From a virus, in the IMG/VR virus record IMGVR_UViG_3300030419_004974, positions 1 to 39,851 of that record: DNA of 39,851 bases; one strand, 5' to 3'. Below are positions 1 through 8,856 of this stretch, piece by piece; position 1 is the first letter of the stretch, and each line of letters begins with the position of its first letter. The notes under the pieces are model-generated. The model saw only the letters and a list, made by a program, of their open reading frames with translations. It was not told the origin of the DNA and made no database searches. Position numbers and translations under genes: made by a program.

Positions 1-312
1 CCAGAAGAAACCAAGCTAATATCCACAGGAATAGCAATGGCTCTCCCTAAACATCACGTTGGTTTGATATGGGACAGATCTTCAATGGGTGTCAAAGGAA
101 TCCATCGTCATGCAGGCGTAATTGATTCTGGCTACCGTGGCGAAGTAAAAGTCTGCCTCCACAATACAACTACAGAAATGTACCAGATTAAAAAGGGCGA
201 AAGAATAGCCCAACTACTAATACAAGAAACCCCATTGTTTAGATTACACGAAGTAGACGAACTAGACTCAACAGATCGGGGTTCTGACGGGTTTGGTTCT
301 ACAGGTAAATAA
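1..312 (+). CDS. dut: dUTPase (trimeric type), 5'-truncated by window edge
   Basis: This enzyme hydrolyses dUTP to dUMP and pyrophosphate, which keeps uracil out of DNA and feeds dTMP synthesis. The frame is open to base 1, so the N-terminus lies outside the window. Visible family motifs are STGIAMALP (motif 1), DRSSMGVKG (motif 2), the catalytic-loop GVIDSGYRGEV (motif 3), GERIAQLLI (motif 4) and the C-terminal P-loop-like RGSDGFGSTG (motif 5). All are intact, so an active enzyme is expected. It sits 3 nt upstream of phoH in the replication operon. Confidence 0.95.
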   Translation, partial: PEETKLISTGIAMALPKHHVGLIWDRSSMGVKGIHRHAGVIDSGYRGEVKVCLHNTTTEMYQIKKGERIAQLLIQETPLFRLHEVDELDSTDRGSDGFGSTGK

Positions 313-315
313 TAT

Positions 316-1011
316 ATGTCCAGAAGAAAAACTAATGACACAGGACATACCAAAAGAAGGAAAGCGTTAAAACCTAAAACGAAAAACCAAGAAAAGTACA
401 TTAGTTTAATGTCACAGAATGATGTTACCTTTTGTACTGGGCCTGCTGGAACAGGAAAAACAGCCGTTGCTGTTGGTCTTGCTTGTGACTATTTATTAGA
501 CAAGAGAGTTGAGAAGATAATTGTTACTAGACCAGTGATTGAGTCTGGTCGGGGGCTAGGTTTTTTACCGGGAACTTTTGAAGAGAAGATACATCCATAT
601 TTAGTTCCTGTAATAGAAGAGATGGAATATAGGCTAAACACCAATAGGGTTCAGGCTTATAGAGATGAGGGTAGAATAGAAGTTTGCCCACTAGAGTATA
701 TGAGAGGGCGAAACTTTCATAATTGCTTTATGATATTAGACGAAGCCCAAAACGCCACATTTGAACAACTAAAGATGTTTATAACTAGAATTGGCTGGGA
801 TTCAAAAGCCGTAATCAATGGAGACATCGACCAGACAGATCTTATCAAAAAAGATCGGGGTGGATTAGAGGAATTTTTAGACCGATTAGATAACGTCAAT
901 GGAGTTGGGATTGCCGAATTGACTCAAGATGATATAATAAGAAATAAAATTATTTCAAAAATCTTGAACGCTCTTTATGACGAACCTGTAAAGTACGGAA
1001 AGCATTATTAA
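316..1011 (+). CDS. phoH: PhoH-like P-loop ATPase
   Basis: This is a PhoH-family ATPase, probably an RNA/DNA helicase-like protein; the family is very common in marine and aquatic phages and its exact role is unsettled. Walker A is GPAGTGKT at residues 42-49 and Walker B is LDEAQ at 141-145. The TRPV and GFLPG blocks between them are typical of the family. The roughly 30 N-terminal residues are Lys/Arg-rich and may bind nucleic acid. It is translated in the same run as dUTPase and the next gene, whose ATG directly follows its stop. Confidence 0.93.
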   Translation: MSRRKTNDTGHTKRRKALKPKTKNQEKYISLMSQNDVTFCTGPAGTGKTAVAVGLACDYLLDKRVEKIIVTRPVIESGRGLGFLPGTFEEKIHPYLVPVIEEMEYRLNTNRVQAYRDEGRIEVCPLEYMRGRNFHNCFMILDEAQNATFEQLKMFITRIGWDSKAVINGDIDQTDLIKKDRGGLEEFLDRLDNVNGVGIAELTQDDIIRNKIISKILNALYDEPVKYGKHY

Positions 1012-1371
1012 ATGCCCACTTATGACTATCTATGCAACGAATGTGGCTGCGAATTTGAGCAATTCCACGGCTTTAAGCAAGCTCCTGAACCATGCGAGTG
1101 CGGAAGCTCAGACATTAAAATAGTTATCAACGAAGTTCCTATGGCATTTGTGAAAGGCGAACCTACAACTCTTGGCCAGCTTGCCGAGTTAAATACAAAA
1201 AATATGGGCAGCTATGAACTCAGCGAAAAAAGAGCAAAGCAAGAGGAGGGAAACCTTAAAAAGAAAAAACCAAAAAACTGGGTGGAAAAATCTGGGGATG
1301 CGACCCAAGCGGATATAAACAAGATGACAAAATCTCAAAAAGCTAGATACATTAGGGATGGAAAAAAGTGA
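1012..1371 (+). CDS. FmdB-type zinc-ribbon protein
   Basis: The N-terminus starts MPTYDYLCNECG, the hallmark of the FmdB/CxxC_CxxC regulatory zinc-ribbon family. Likely zinc ligands are C8, C11, C28 and C30. The rest is Lys/Gln-rich, probably helical or disordered. Family members are small putative regulators found widely in bacteria and phages; no biochemical role is established. The stop overlaps the GTG start of the next gene. Confidence 0.8.
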   Translation: MPTYDYLCNECGCEFEQFHGFKQAPEPCECGSSDIKIVINEVPMAFVKGEPTTLGQLAELNTKNMGSYELSEKRAKQEEGNLKKKKPKNWVEKSGDATQADINKMTKSQKARYIRDGKK

Positions 1372-1652
1372 CATTTGACGATGAAAAGCTAAATGAGCTA
1401 CTCGAATCTGATTTGAAAGAGTTAAATATAGCCTGCGCAGACTGCGACAAGCTTTTATTAAAAATGGTTCGCTCCAGACAAACAAATCAGTCTCAAAGCA
1501 TTATTGTTTGCTGCCCCTTTTGCGGTGGTCAAAGCTGGCTACAAAAACTTGAAGGGGTTTATTTTCAATCTCCCCCTGAAGGCTTAGGTCTGGGAGAGAT
1601 GGAAGAAAAAGACGGAAACTACATCCTGAAAATGGAGATTATAAATGACTGA
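1368..1652 (+). CDS. Small Cys-rich putative zinc protein
   Basis: This 94-residue protein is not recognised as a named family. It has two cysteine clusters, C23-x2-C26 and C48/C49-x2-C52 in a CPFCGG context, spaced as in a zinc ribbon. Translation probably starts at a GTG that overlaps the preceding TGA, so coupling is likely. Function unknown; nucleic-acid or protein binding is an inference from the cysteine pattern. Confidence 0.6.
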   Translation: MTFDDEKLNELLESDLKELNIACADCDKLLLKMVRSRQTNQSQSIIVCCPFCGGQSWLQKLEGVYFQSPPEGLGLGEMEEKDGNYILKMEIIND

Positions 1653-1965
1653 AGACATTTCTGAGTTCGTACAAGCAGAACAAACAAGATATATCTTCTA
1701 CAACGAAGATGGTGAAGTTATTACAGAAGACGTGGGTGTTGCTTGCGCTTATATAGCATCTGTTAAAGATAAAGAGTCTTATTATATAAAAACTTTTAGG
1801 GGTGTATTGTTTGACCCTCAAGGTATGGATTCCAATAAAATAAACGCAATTTCTACCAAGTTTTCAAAAGTCCAACAAAAGACTTTCGACTTTTACATTG
1901 ACTATCTTAAGTCTAAAGAGAGAAATCATTATACTTGGGCTGAGAGGAGTAATATTGATGTCTAA
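1645..1965 (+). CDS. Hypothetical protein
   Basis: A 106-residue acidic protein with no recognised domain and no signal peptide or membrane segment. It overlaps its upstream neighbour by 8 nt and the downstream gene by 8 nt, the same tight coupling seen across the operon, which supports it being a real gene. Confidence 0.6.
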   Translation: MTEDISEFVQAEQTRYIFYNEDGEVITEDVGVACAYIASVKDKESYYIKTFRGVLFDPQGMDSNKINAISTKFSKVQQKTFDFYIDYLKSKERNHYTWAERSNIDV

Positions 1966-2299
1966 GAAAACTGGAAAAATTACCAAAGTTGAAAAATGTT
2001 ATTTAGAGAATAACACTGAGTCTACTGTTGAAGAGCTTGCCAAAGATCTAAATAGATCAGTTTCTTTTGTCGAAAAGCACAGTAAAGATCTTATTAAGAA
2101 ACAAGATGCTGGCCATGTAGACACAGCCAAAGAAAAAGATACACACATGAGTGATTTATTCGGTCACAAAGAAGATCGTGGTGTAACAATCATGACACCA
2201 GCAGCTTCTGAAGTCGCTGACGAAACCAGAGGAAGCAGGGTTAATCAATCACGCAGACATCAAAATGCAATTCATATAATTAAGCCAGATAAAAAATGA
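1958..2299 (+). CDS. Hypothetical protein with predicted HTH
   Basis: The start at 1958 is chosen over an upstream in-frame codon because GAGGAG lies about 10 nt before it. Residues about 20-50 (TVEELAKDLNRSVSFVEKH) read like a small helix-turn-helix, as in regulators or nucleases that scan DNA. The C-terminal half is polar and ends in a basic stretch. It could be a phage transcription accessory protein, but no family is recognised. Confidence 0.55.
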   Translation: MSKKTGKITKVEKCYLENNTESTVEELAKDLNRSVSFVEKHSKDLIKKQDAGHVDTAKEKDTHMSDLFGHKEDRGVTIMTPAASEVADETRGSRVNQSRRHQNAIHIIKPDKK

Positions 2300-2778
2300 G
2301 AGTCTTTCTAACCAAAGAATTTGATGACTATATAAAAGTCTATTCCGATAACAATCCTTTTTGGATTGTTACGCTTTCTAACGGTGAAACAATCTATCAA
2401 GATGATGGCAGGCCAAACGTTCAACCTTCTAGCGCATGGTCTAGATTAAAAATTTATTGCGAAGAAAATGATTTACACATTGTAAATATAAAATTAAGAA
2501 ATAGATCCAATGTAGTAGATGTTGGCTCTGATTACGACGGGTATTTTTTTTGCAAGAGTGCCGGAGCTTTGATGTTTGGCGATTTGACAATGCACTCTTT
2601 TGTTATTGGAACTTTGACTGGAGAAAAACTCTCCGCTAGAAAATGGAGACTTCCTGAGCTTATTGCTGAAGAAGTCGAAGAAAGAGACCCTTACGAATTG
2701 CCAGAATGTATTATTGCTAAAAAGGGAATTTTGAATGAACAAAGGCTACAAGCACAAAACGACAGGGCAGCAATGTAA
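2296..2778 (+). CDS. Hypothetical protein
   Basis: A 160-residue protein with no recognised family. Its start overlaps the preceding stop (ATGA), and its 3' end overlaps the next gene by 44 nt in another frame. It is soluble, with no membrane or signal features. The N-terminal half looks like a compact alpha/beta domain. Confidence 0.6.
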   Translation: MRVFLTKEFDDYIKVYSDNNPFWIVTLSNGETIYQDDGRPNVQPSSAWSRLKIYCEENDLHIVNIKLRNRSNVVDVGSDYDGYFFCKSAGALMFGDLTMHSFVIGTLTGEKLSARKWRLPELIAEEVEERDPYELPECIIAKKGILNEQRLQAQNDRAAM

Positions 2779-3160
2779 CGCTGCTCAGTACATCGCTGAA
2801 ATGGTTTGTCTCAGAAAAGCCGAAAAAGAAAATGTAGGCAGGCCAGCGTATGCTTTATGGAATACTAAAAAATGGAAAAAAGAATTCCAGAGTCAAGTGA
2901 CAAAAGCGTATGCACTTCTAAAAAAATACCACGAAAAGGCGGTTATCAACGCCTTGAATTCTTACAAGGGTAAAGGTATATACTCTCTTAGAGTGAAGTG
3001 GCTTGAGGATATTATAAAAAAAGAGCAAGTCGCTTTGAATAAAATAAACGAAAGAGAGATTAAAGAGATGGAGTACAAAGACAACAGTCTTTTAAACCCA
3101 CAAAACCCATACGGAAAACAAAGCAAGATATCAAGACTAAGGAACCTAGACAATGAATGA
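2735..3160 (+). CDS. Hypothetical basic protein upstream of recA
   Basis: A 141-residue protein rich in Lys and aromatic residues, with probable helices (for example YALLKKYHEKAVINAL) and a polar tail. The first 44 nt overprint the end of the previous gene. It ends 8 nt into the recombinase gene, so its translation is probably coupled to it. A DNA-related role is suggested only by context and basic composition. Confidence 0.55.
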   Translation: MNKGYKHKTTGQQCNAAQYIAEMVCLRKAEKENVGRPAYALWNTKKWKKEFQSQVTKAYALLKKYHEKAVINALNSYKGKGIYSLRVKWLEDIIKKEQVALNKINEREIKEMEYKDNSLLNPQNPYGKQSKISRLRNLDNE

Positions 3161-4223
3161 TGCAGCAGCACTAAAGACCATTACTAAAAAGTATGGAAAC
3201 ATACTAGTGAATGGCGCTGAAGTCTTTCAAGACCTAAAAGACATGCAAGTTATTCCCGTTAGCCCCGCTTTGGACTACGCTCTTGGTGGCGGTTTTAGGG
3301 AGGGTACTTGGATTCAAATGATTGGTGATCCAAAGTCTGGTAAAACAACAACAGCTTTGCAATTCGCCGCTAACTGCCAAAAGAAAGAATACGGCGAACG
3401 TCCCATATTTTATGTTAATGTTGAAGGCAGGTTAAGCACTAAAAATTTTGAAGGAGTGCATGGCCTTCAGGCTGACAAGATTACAGTAGTTCAATCTGAA
3501 AGCGAACCTCTTAGCGCAGAACAATACTTAGGAGCCGTAGAAAAATTAGTAAAAGCCCATCCTAATTGTGTAGTAATCATTGATTCAATATCTAGCTTAA
3601 TTGCACAAAAAGATTTGGATGAGGAAGTTAGGGGAGATTACAGGCCGGGAGTTCCCAAGATACTATCTAACTTCTGCAAAAAAATGAGTAGTACAGTTCC
3701 CAAACAAAAAGCCATTGTTATAATGATTACTCACTTTATAGCTAACACTGGTGGTATGGGTAAAAAGAAAGTAGCTGACGGTGGAGTAAAGGTTCGTTAT
3801 CAAGCAGACACCATTCTTGAAATAGCGTGGATTCAAGCTTGGAAAGACAAGAACGATGGTAATCAAATAGGACAAGCTCTCCACTGGAAAGTAATCACTT
3901 CTGCTCTTGGTGGTTTTGTTGGCGGTGAAGCCATTGGTTGGCTCAGATATGGAACTGGAATTGACTACAAACAAGAAATGTTTGAACAGGCTAATGATTT
4001 TGATTTGATTTCCGCTGCCGGTGCTTGGTACACATGCGACTTCTTAATCGACAACCCAAAGCCAATCAAAAAACTTCTTGAAGCAGAAGGTATCGAAGAT
4101 GGCGATGAAGAAAAGCTTGCCAAGTTTGTTAAGTTTCAAGGACAAAACAAACTCAAAGAATTCCTCGACGAAAATAATCTTTGGCCTTCTTTGCAAGATT
4201 CATTAAAGGAAATGCTGTTTTGA
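3153..4223 (+). CDS. RecA/UvsX-type recombinase
   Basis: This strand-exchange ATPase acts in homologous recombination and recombination-dependent replication. Walker A is GDPKSGKTT (residues 58-66) and Walker B is VVIIDS (about 140-145). The following segment EEVRGDYRPGVPKILSNFCKK resembles the loop L1 region of phage and archaeal-like RecA proteins. At 356 residues it is the usual size. Neighbours support recombination: a Vsr-like nuclease and a possible mediator follow directly. It is divergent enough that I do not assign uvsX or recA as a symbol. Confidence 0.9.
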   Translation: MNDAAALKTITKKYGNILVNGAEVFQDLKDMQVIPVSPALDYALGGGFREGTWIQMIGDPKSGKTTTALQFAANCQKKEYGERPIFYVNVEGRLSTKNFEGVHGLQADKITVVQSESEPLSAEQYLGAVEKLVKAHPNCVVIIDSISSLIAQKDLDEEVRGDYRPGVPKILSNFCKKMSSTVPKQKAIVIMITHFIANTGGMGKKKVADGGVKVRYQADTILEIAWIQAWKDKNDGNQIGQALHWKVITSALGGFVGGEAIGWLRYGTGIDYKQEMFEQANDFDLISAAGAWYTCDFLIDNPKPIKKLLEAEGIEDGDEEKLAKFVKFQGQNKLKEFLDENNLWPSLQDSLKEMLF

Positions 4224-4648
4224 GGGCGATTGGTTTTGATGGCAGGGAACGGTCATGGAATATTTCCAAGCATGTTGTCTATGGGGATGACAAAAGACCT
4301 CGCTCTAAATTGCATATTTCTGCAAGAAAACTCTTGCGTCAAATTTTCCCGTATGATACAATCCTTGAGGAAGTTCCCCTTCCCGGTTCACATAAGCCAT
4401 CAAGAAGATCTACGCTATTCGTTGACTTCTTGATACCGTCAGAATCTTTGGCGGTCGAAGTTCACGGGCGGCAGCACTTTGAGTTTGTCGCCCATTTTCA
4501 TGGTGATAAAGCGGGGTTTCGGAAGTCAAAAGCTAGAGATAGAGACAAGACGAATTGGCTTGAAATAAATTCTATCGCTCTCGTTGCATTAAGTTATTCG
4601 GAATCAGAAGATGAGTGGAAAAGAAGAATTATCAATCGAGAAGCTTGA
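4220..4648 (+). CDS. Vsr/PD-(D/E)XK-like endonuclease, free-standing
   Basis: The likely start is the TTG at 4220, which overlaps the recombinase stop; AAAGGA lies about 10 nt upstream. A TTG at 4181 is also open in frame. The core VDFLIPS...AVEVHGRQHF gives an acidic D69 and E80 separated by ten residues, with a GxxHF after them, as in Vsr-like and other restriction-fold nucleases. There is no obvious added DNA-binding domain. It may resolve recombination or repair intermediates. The same core recurs in the gene at 29286. Confidence 0.7.
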   Translation: MRAIGFDGRERSWNISKHVVYGDDKRPRSKLHISARKLLRQIFPYDTILEEVPLPGSHKPSRRSTLFVDFLIPSESLAVEVHGRQHFEFVAHFHGDKAGFRKSKARDRDKTNWLEINSIALVALSYSESEDEWKRRIINREA

Positions 4649-5102
4649 GGTTTTTATAAAAGACCTAGAAGAATACACTAGTGCTGAAGGTGTTGTCAGA
4701 GTAGAGCATAACCCTGAAGTTGAGGGTATAATAAATCTTAGCTCCTTTGAATTAAAATCGCTAACAGGAGAGGAGTGTTGCGAGAAAGCTTTTGTTGTTC
4801 AGGGGTATTGCAACTTTCTACAAAAAATATGCAATAAACATTTAGCTAGATTTAAATGGTGCGAAGAGCTTATAAACCACACAGTTGCTAGCAGGGCTAA
4901 TAACTTTGACAAATATACAAAATGGGAAGTAAAAGTAAACTCAATTATAAGAGAGGACGATTTCATACAAAAGGTATGGAGAGTCAAGAGGATCGCTGAA
5001 GGAAGAGTTACTATACTAACTGACACAATAAGAGATATTAGAAGACAGGCTGATACTCTTTTAGAACTTAGCCGGAGAAGAAGAAATGAATCCTATAGAT
5101 AA
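4611..5102 (+). CDS. Possible UvsY-like recombination mediator
   Basis: A 163-residue helical protein following recombinase and nuclease genes. Its C-terminal half (KYTKWEVKVNSII, then DDFIQKVWRVK, then a helix ending DIRRQADTLLELSRRR) resembles the layout of T4-type UvsY: a basic patch, a conserved acidic DD, then two long helices that drive oligomerisation. Position next to the recombinase fits a loader that helps RecA/UvsX displace SSB. The resemblance is by pattern only. Confidence 0.4.
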   Translation: MSGKEELSIEKLEVFIKDLEEYTSAEGVVRVEHNPEVEGIINLSSFELKSLTGEECCEKAFVVQGYCNFLQKICNKHLARFKWCEELINHTVASRANNFDKYTKWEVKVNSIIREDDFIQKVWRVKRIAEGRVTILTDTIRDIRRQADTLLELSRRRRNESYR

Positions 5103-5538
5103 AATTAAAGAAGGAATTATTAACAATGATATGGAACAAATTATTCAGGGCTTCGCAATCCTCACAGGAGAAGAAATCAGACCAGCAGGAAGAAGTGCAG
5201 AAGAAGCAAGAATCCCAGACCCAAAGCCAGAGCCAACAACAGAAGAAACCGTGCAACCATCAGTGCAGGTGCGGTCGAAAGACCTAGACTTCTCTACAGA
5301 ACCCAGAGAGATCGAATCAAAGTTTGGCAGAAAAGAGCCTATTAAAGTTGGATCAAATCAATTTACAGATGATGGCATTGAGGCCAAGGATGTTACAACA
5401 CCGGATGTTCCTAGAACAAAAAGACGACCTCCCGTGAAGTTGGTCGAAGTTAAATGTCACGCATGTGGTTCTACAGAGATGATTAACCCAGCATACAAAA
5501 TTGGCACTTTTCATCGTTGCGGTAGGTGTGTTGGTTAA
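5086..5538 (+). CDS. Disordered protein with C-terminal zinc ribbon
   Basis: The N-terminal 30 residues look helical. Residues about 35-115 are Pro/Glu/Lys-rich and likely disordered. The C-terminus carries a four-Cys zinc ribbon (C124, C127, C145, C148). Its stop overlaps the helicase start by one base. It could act as an adaptor for replication or transcription; no family is recognised. Confidence 0.55.
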   Translation: MNPIDKIKEGIINNDMEQIIQGFAILTGEEIRPAGRSAEEARIPDPKPEPTTEETVQPSVQVRSKDLDFSTEPREIESKFGRKEPIKVGSNQFTDDGIEAKDVTTPDVPRTKRRPPVKLVEVKCHACGSTEMINPAYKIGTFHRCGRCVG

Positions 5539-7031
5539 TGACAGAAAAAATAAGCAATCTAGCCTCAGAAAAGGCTGTTATATCCGGCTTAATCAAGCAT
5601 GGATCGGAAGCCTTTATTGATGTTGACGATATTATAGATACTAACGCTTTTACGGCTGAAGAGAACCAAATAGTTTATTCTTGTCTCAAGAAGGTTTTTG
5701 ATTCTAGCTCACGGGTGGACTTTCCTTCTATCCTGAGCGCCGCCAAAGATCTTGGCTTAGAAGATGCCTTTCAAAAAAGAATACCTAAAGATCACATAAG
5801 ATCAATAATGAGTCTAGACGTAGCTCTAGAAAACGTTAGAAGTCATGCGGTAAAACTAAAAAAGCTAGAGATAGCTAGAGACATAAGAACTAGAGCAAAA
5901 AGGGTCATATCAAACATAGCTGAAGCAACTGGAGAAGAGACAGTTGATGAGCTAATAAGCATAGGAGAGAAACCCTTTTTTGAACTTTCTTCTTCACTCA
6001 ATAACAGCGTTGAAGACAAACCTGTTAATATTAGCGATGATATTGATGATTACATTTGTCATCTAGAAGAAAATTCTTCAGAGATGATTGGTATTAGTAG
6101 TGGGTTTGCACGATTTGATGCGGCGATTGGAGGGGGTTTTAGACGTAAGTGTGTAGACCTCATAGCTGCAAGACCAAAGGTCGGTAAAAGTATGTTTGCC
6201 GACAATGTAGCATTGCACATTTCCAGCAAACTAAATATACCAGTTTTGGTTTTAGATACAGAGATGTCAAAGGAAGATCATGTCAATCGCTTGTTGGCTA
6301 GTTTAAGCGATGTAGAAATAAACGATATAGCCAGCGGCAAATTTTCAGAGACCAAAGGCAAGAAAGAAAGAGTTTCCCAATCAGCAGAAAGACTCAAAAA
6401 TATACCATACGATTACATTACGATAGCTGGAAAATCATTTGAAGAAACGTTATCTATAATGAGAAGATGGCTGGTGAAAAGGGTGGGGTTTGATGAAAAC
6501 GGAAGAACCAACCCGTGCATGATAATATACGACTATCTGAAGCTGATGCACTCGGAACAAATATCAGATGGGATGAAAGAGTTTCAGGTGCTAGGATTCC
6601 AAATCACACAACTACACAACTTCACTGTTCAATACGATGTTCCATGTCTAAGCTTTGTTCAATTAAATAGGGACGGTATCACTAAAGAATCCACCGATGT
6701 GGTAAGCGGCTCAGATAGGTTGATATGGCTATGCAGCAGCTTTACTATCTTTAAAAGAAAATCCGATGAGGAGATGGCAGAGGACAATGGAGAAAGTGGA
6801 AACAGAAAGTTAGTACCAATCGTAGCTAGGCATGGTGGCGGTTTATCTGATGAGTTTGATTACATCAACATGACTATGCATGGTGAATACGGAAAAATAA
6901 GTGAGGGCTTTACAAAGTCAGAATATATATTGTCAAACAAAAAACAAAACGAAGGATTTGATAATAATGTTACAAACAACGAAGAAGGCTTTACCATAGA
7001 AGAAGATATTGACCCGGAGAAACCATTTTGA
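5538..7031 (+). CDS. dnaB: Replicative DNA helicase, DnaB-type
   Basis: This RecA-fold hexameric helicase would unwind the replication fork. The ATG at 5538 overlaps the upstream stop and is preferred over an in-frame GTG at 5526. The first 110 residues form the DnaB N-terminal helical domain. Walker A is ARPKVGKS (211-218), Walker B is MIIYDYLKLM with D332, and the LNRDGI and SDRLIWL blocks match DnaB motifs H3/H4. Length (497 residues) is standard. The primase follows with a 4-nt overlap. Confidence 0.92.
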   Translation: MTEKISNLASEKAVISGLIKHGSEAFIDVDDIIDTNAFTAEENQIVYSCLKKVFDSSSRVDFPSILSAAKDLGLEDAFQKRIPKDHIRSIMSLDVALENVRSHAVKLKKLEIARDIRTRAKRVISNIAEATGEETVDELISIGEKPFFELSSSLNNSVEDKPVNISDDIDDYICHLEENSSEMIGISSGFARFDAAIGGGFRRKCVDLIAARPKVGKSMFADNVALHISSKLNIPVLVLDTEMSKEDHVNRLLASLSDVEINDIASGKFSETKGKKERVSQSAERLKNIPYDYITIAGKSFEETLSIMRRWLVKRVGFDENGRTNPCMIIYDYLKLMHSEQISDGMKEFQVLGFQITQLHNFTVQYDVPCLSFVQLNRDGITKESTDVVSGSDRLIWLCSSFTIFKRKSDEEMAEDNGESGNRKLVPIVARHGGGLSDEFDYINMTMHGEYGKISEGFTKSEYILSNKKQNEGFDNNVTNNEEGFTIEEDIDPEKPF

Positions 7032-8086
7032 AAAAGCTTTCAGCAAAAGAACTTAAAAAGCTGTCCGATAAAATTGCGACTAACATTGTTTCCATATTTG
7101 AAGATTTTGGAATTGAAGTAAACGATTTTGATGACTATATTTCCTGTGCTTGCCCTATACACGAAGGAGATAACCCAAACGCTTTCACTATGACGACAGA
7201 CTGCGATCATCCTTATTTTGGGATGTGGAAATGCTGGACTCAAGGATGTGAAGAAGAAAATGTTAACACGCCAATAGGATTGATTAGAGTGCTTCTCTCC
7301 AAAGCAAAAGATGAAGATGTTACTTTTGACGATACAATATCTTATTGTATGAACCTAGTAGAAACAAATTTTGAAAGTCTAAATAAAGAAGCAAGTTCTA
7401 CAAGCTTTAATACTGTATCTAGGATTGAGAAATCGTTACAAAAAAGAAACAGAAACAAAGAGAGTGGTATAAACAGAAGCCATGTCAGAAACTCTTTGGA
7501 AAGACCTGCCCAATATTATATTAATAGAGGTTATAGTAAAGAGGTTTTAGACCAATTTGATGTTGGAGTTTGCACAGACAATCGCAAGCAAATGCGTGGA
7601 AGAGTTGTTGCCCCCGTGTATGATGATGACTTTGAATTTATGGTTGGTTGTGTTGGGAGGGTCACTCATGAAAACTACAACGGAAGAAAATGGGTAAACT
7701 CAAGGCGATTTTATGCCGGAGCTTGGCTTTACGGGTATTGGCTGTCCCAAGAGCATATTCGCAAAAAAAGATCTGCAATTCTTGTTGAAGGACAAGGCGA
7801 TGTTTGGAGGTTGTGGGAAGCTGGAATAAAAAACGTAGTAGGTATGTTTGGCTCTAGTTTAACTGACACTCAAATTAGAATACTTGAAACCTCTGGAGCT
7901 TTTACGTTAATATTAATTACAGATAATGATAAGGCTGGAGAAAAAGCAAAGGCATCCATAAAGAAAAAGTGTGAAAGAAATTTCAACATAGTCGAGGTTG
8001 ACTTGTCAACAAAAGATGTTGGAGAAATGAGCGTAGAGCAAATAAACAAAGAACTAAAACCTAAATTAGAAAGATACTTACAATGA
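7028..8086 (+). CDS. DNA primase, short DnaG-type (CHC2 zinc finger plus TOPRIM)
   Basis: It makes RNA primers at the fork. The N-terminal CHC2 zinc finger has C42, H45, C69 and C74. The TOPRIM part has LVEGQGD near residue 254 and ITDNDKAG near 298, the acidic motifs that bind catalytic metal. At 352 residues it is much shorter than bacterial DnaG and lacks a clear helicase-binding C-terminal domain, like other phage primases. Translation starts at TTG overlapping the helicase stop. Confidence 0.88.
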   Translation: MKKLSAKELKKLSDKIATNIVSIFEDFGIEVNDFDDYISCACPIHEGDNPNAFTMTTDCDHPYFGMWKCWTQGCEEENVNTPIGLIRVLLSKAKDEDVTFDDTISYCMNLVETNFESLNKEASSTSFNTVSRIEKSLQKRNRNKESGINRSHVRNSLERPAQYYINRGYSKEVLDQFDVGVCTDNRKQMRGRVVAPVYDDDFEFMVGCVGRVTHENYNGRKWVNSRRFYAGAWLYGYWLSQEHIRKKRSAILVEGQGDVWRLWEAGIKNVVGMFGSSLTDTQIRILETSGAFTLILITDNDKAGEKAKASIKKKCERNFNIVEVDLSTKDVGEMSVEQINKELKPKLERYLQ

Positions 8087-8856
8087 CAAACATTCTTGGC
8101 CTCTCTGGAAGAAAGCAAAGCGGAAAAACCACATCCTCAACTTTTTTGCATGGGTATCAGTTAAGATACCATGATATAGTAGAAAAGTTTTTAATGGACG
8201 AGGAAGGTAATCTCATAGTTAATGCTGTCCAGATTGACGAAAAGGGTGAAGAGGTAGAAGGGATGGGCTTTCTAGATATTGAAAGGAAAGACCCGGAGTT
8301 TGTAGAGTACGCAAATAGAACAATATGGCCCTATGTAAAATCCTTTAGTTTTGCAGACCCTCTCAAGGTTATTAGTATGCAACTTTTTGGATTAACCGAA
8401 GCTCAATGCTACGGAACAGATGAAGACAAAAACACACCCATTAATATTAAATGGGAAAACATGCCTGTCTATAAACTGAGTTCTGCGGAAAAGAAAGGCT
8501 TTATGACCGCTAGAGAATTCTTGCAATATTTTGGAACCGATGTGTGTCGTGCAATAAAAGATAGTATATGGGTAGATAACTGTATAACCAGAATGTTAAA
8601 CAGCGGAACAGAATTGGCTATAGTTCCAGATATCAGATTTCCAAATGAAGTAGAAGCGATACAAAAAGCCGGAGGTAAAGTGATACGCCTTACTAGATCG
8701 CCGCACGAAGATTCACATCCTAGCGAAATTTCTCTAGACAACTATGAAGGATTTGATCATGTAATAGACAACAAAAATATGGATATAAATGAAACAAACA
8801 TGGAACTAATGAACACGCTCAGGAAATGGGGATGGTTAAAAACCAAAAGCTCATAA
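8083..8856 (+). CDS. Deoxynucleoside monophosphate kinase (T4 gp1-like)
   Basis: A P-loop kinase that phosphorylates dNMPs for phage DNA synthesis. Walker A is GRKQSGKT (9-16). The FADPLK block, the REFLQYFGTDVCR block and the late PDIRFPNEVEAI segment are typical of the phage dNMP-kinase family. The 257-residue length is normal. In T4 the homologue also accepts a modified dCMP, but that substrate is not implied here. Confidence 0.85.
   Translation: MTNILGLSGRKQSGKTTSSTFLHGYQLRYHDIVEKFLMDEEGNLIVNAVQIDEKGEEVEGMGFLDIERKDPEFVEYANRTIWPYVKSFSFADPLKVISMQLFGLTEAQCYGTDEDKNTPINIKWENMPVYKLSSAEKKGFMTAREFLQYFGTDVCRAIKDSIWVDNCITRMLNSGTELAIVPDIRFPNEVEAIQKAGGKVIRLTRSPHEDSHPSEISLDNYEGFDHVIDNKNMDINETNMELMNTLRKWGWLKTKSS

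Noticed and set aside
132-401. Minus-strand ORF overlapping dUTPase and PhoH
   Set aside because: Both genes on the plus strand have clear family motifs; the opposite frame is hydrophobic and unconserved-looking.
4181-4219. Longer start of the nuclease at TTG 4181
   Set aside because: It would overlap the recombinase by 43 nt, while TTG 4220 overlaps its stop in the operon's usual style and has a spaced AAAGGA.
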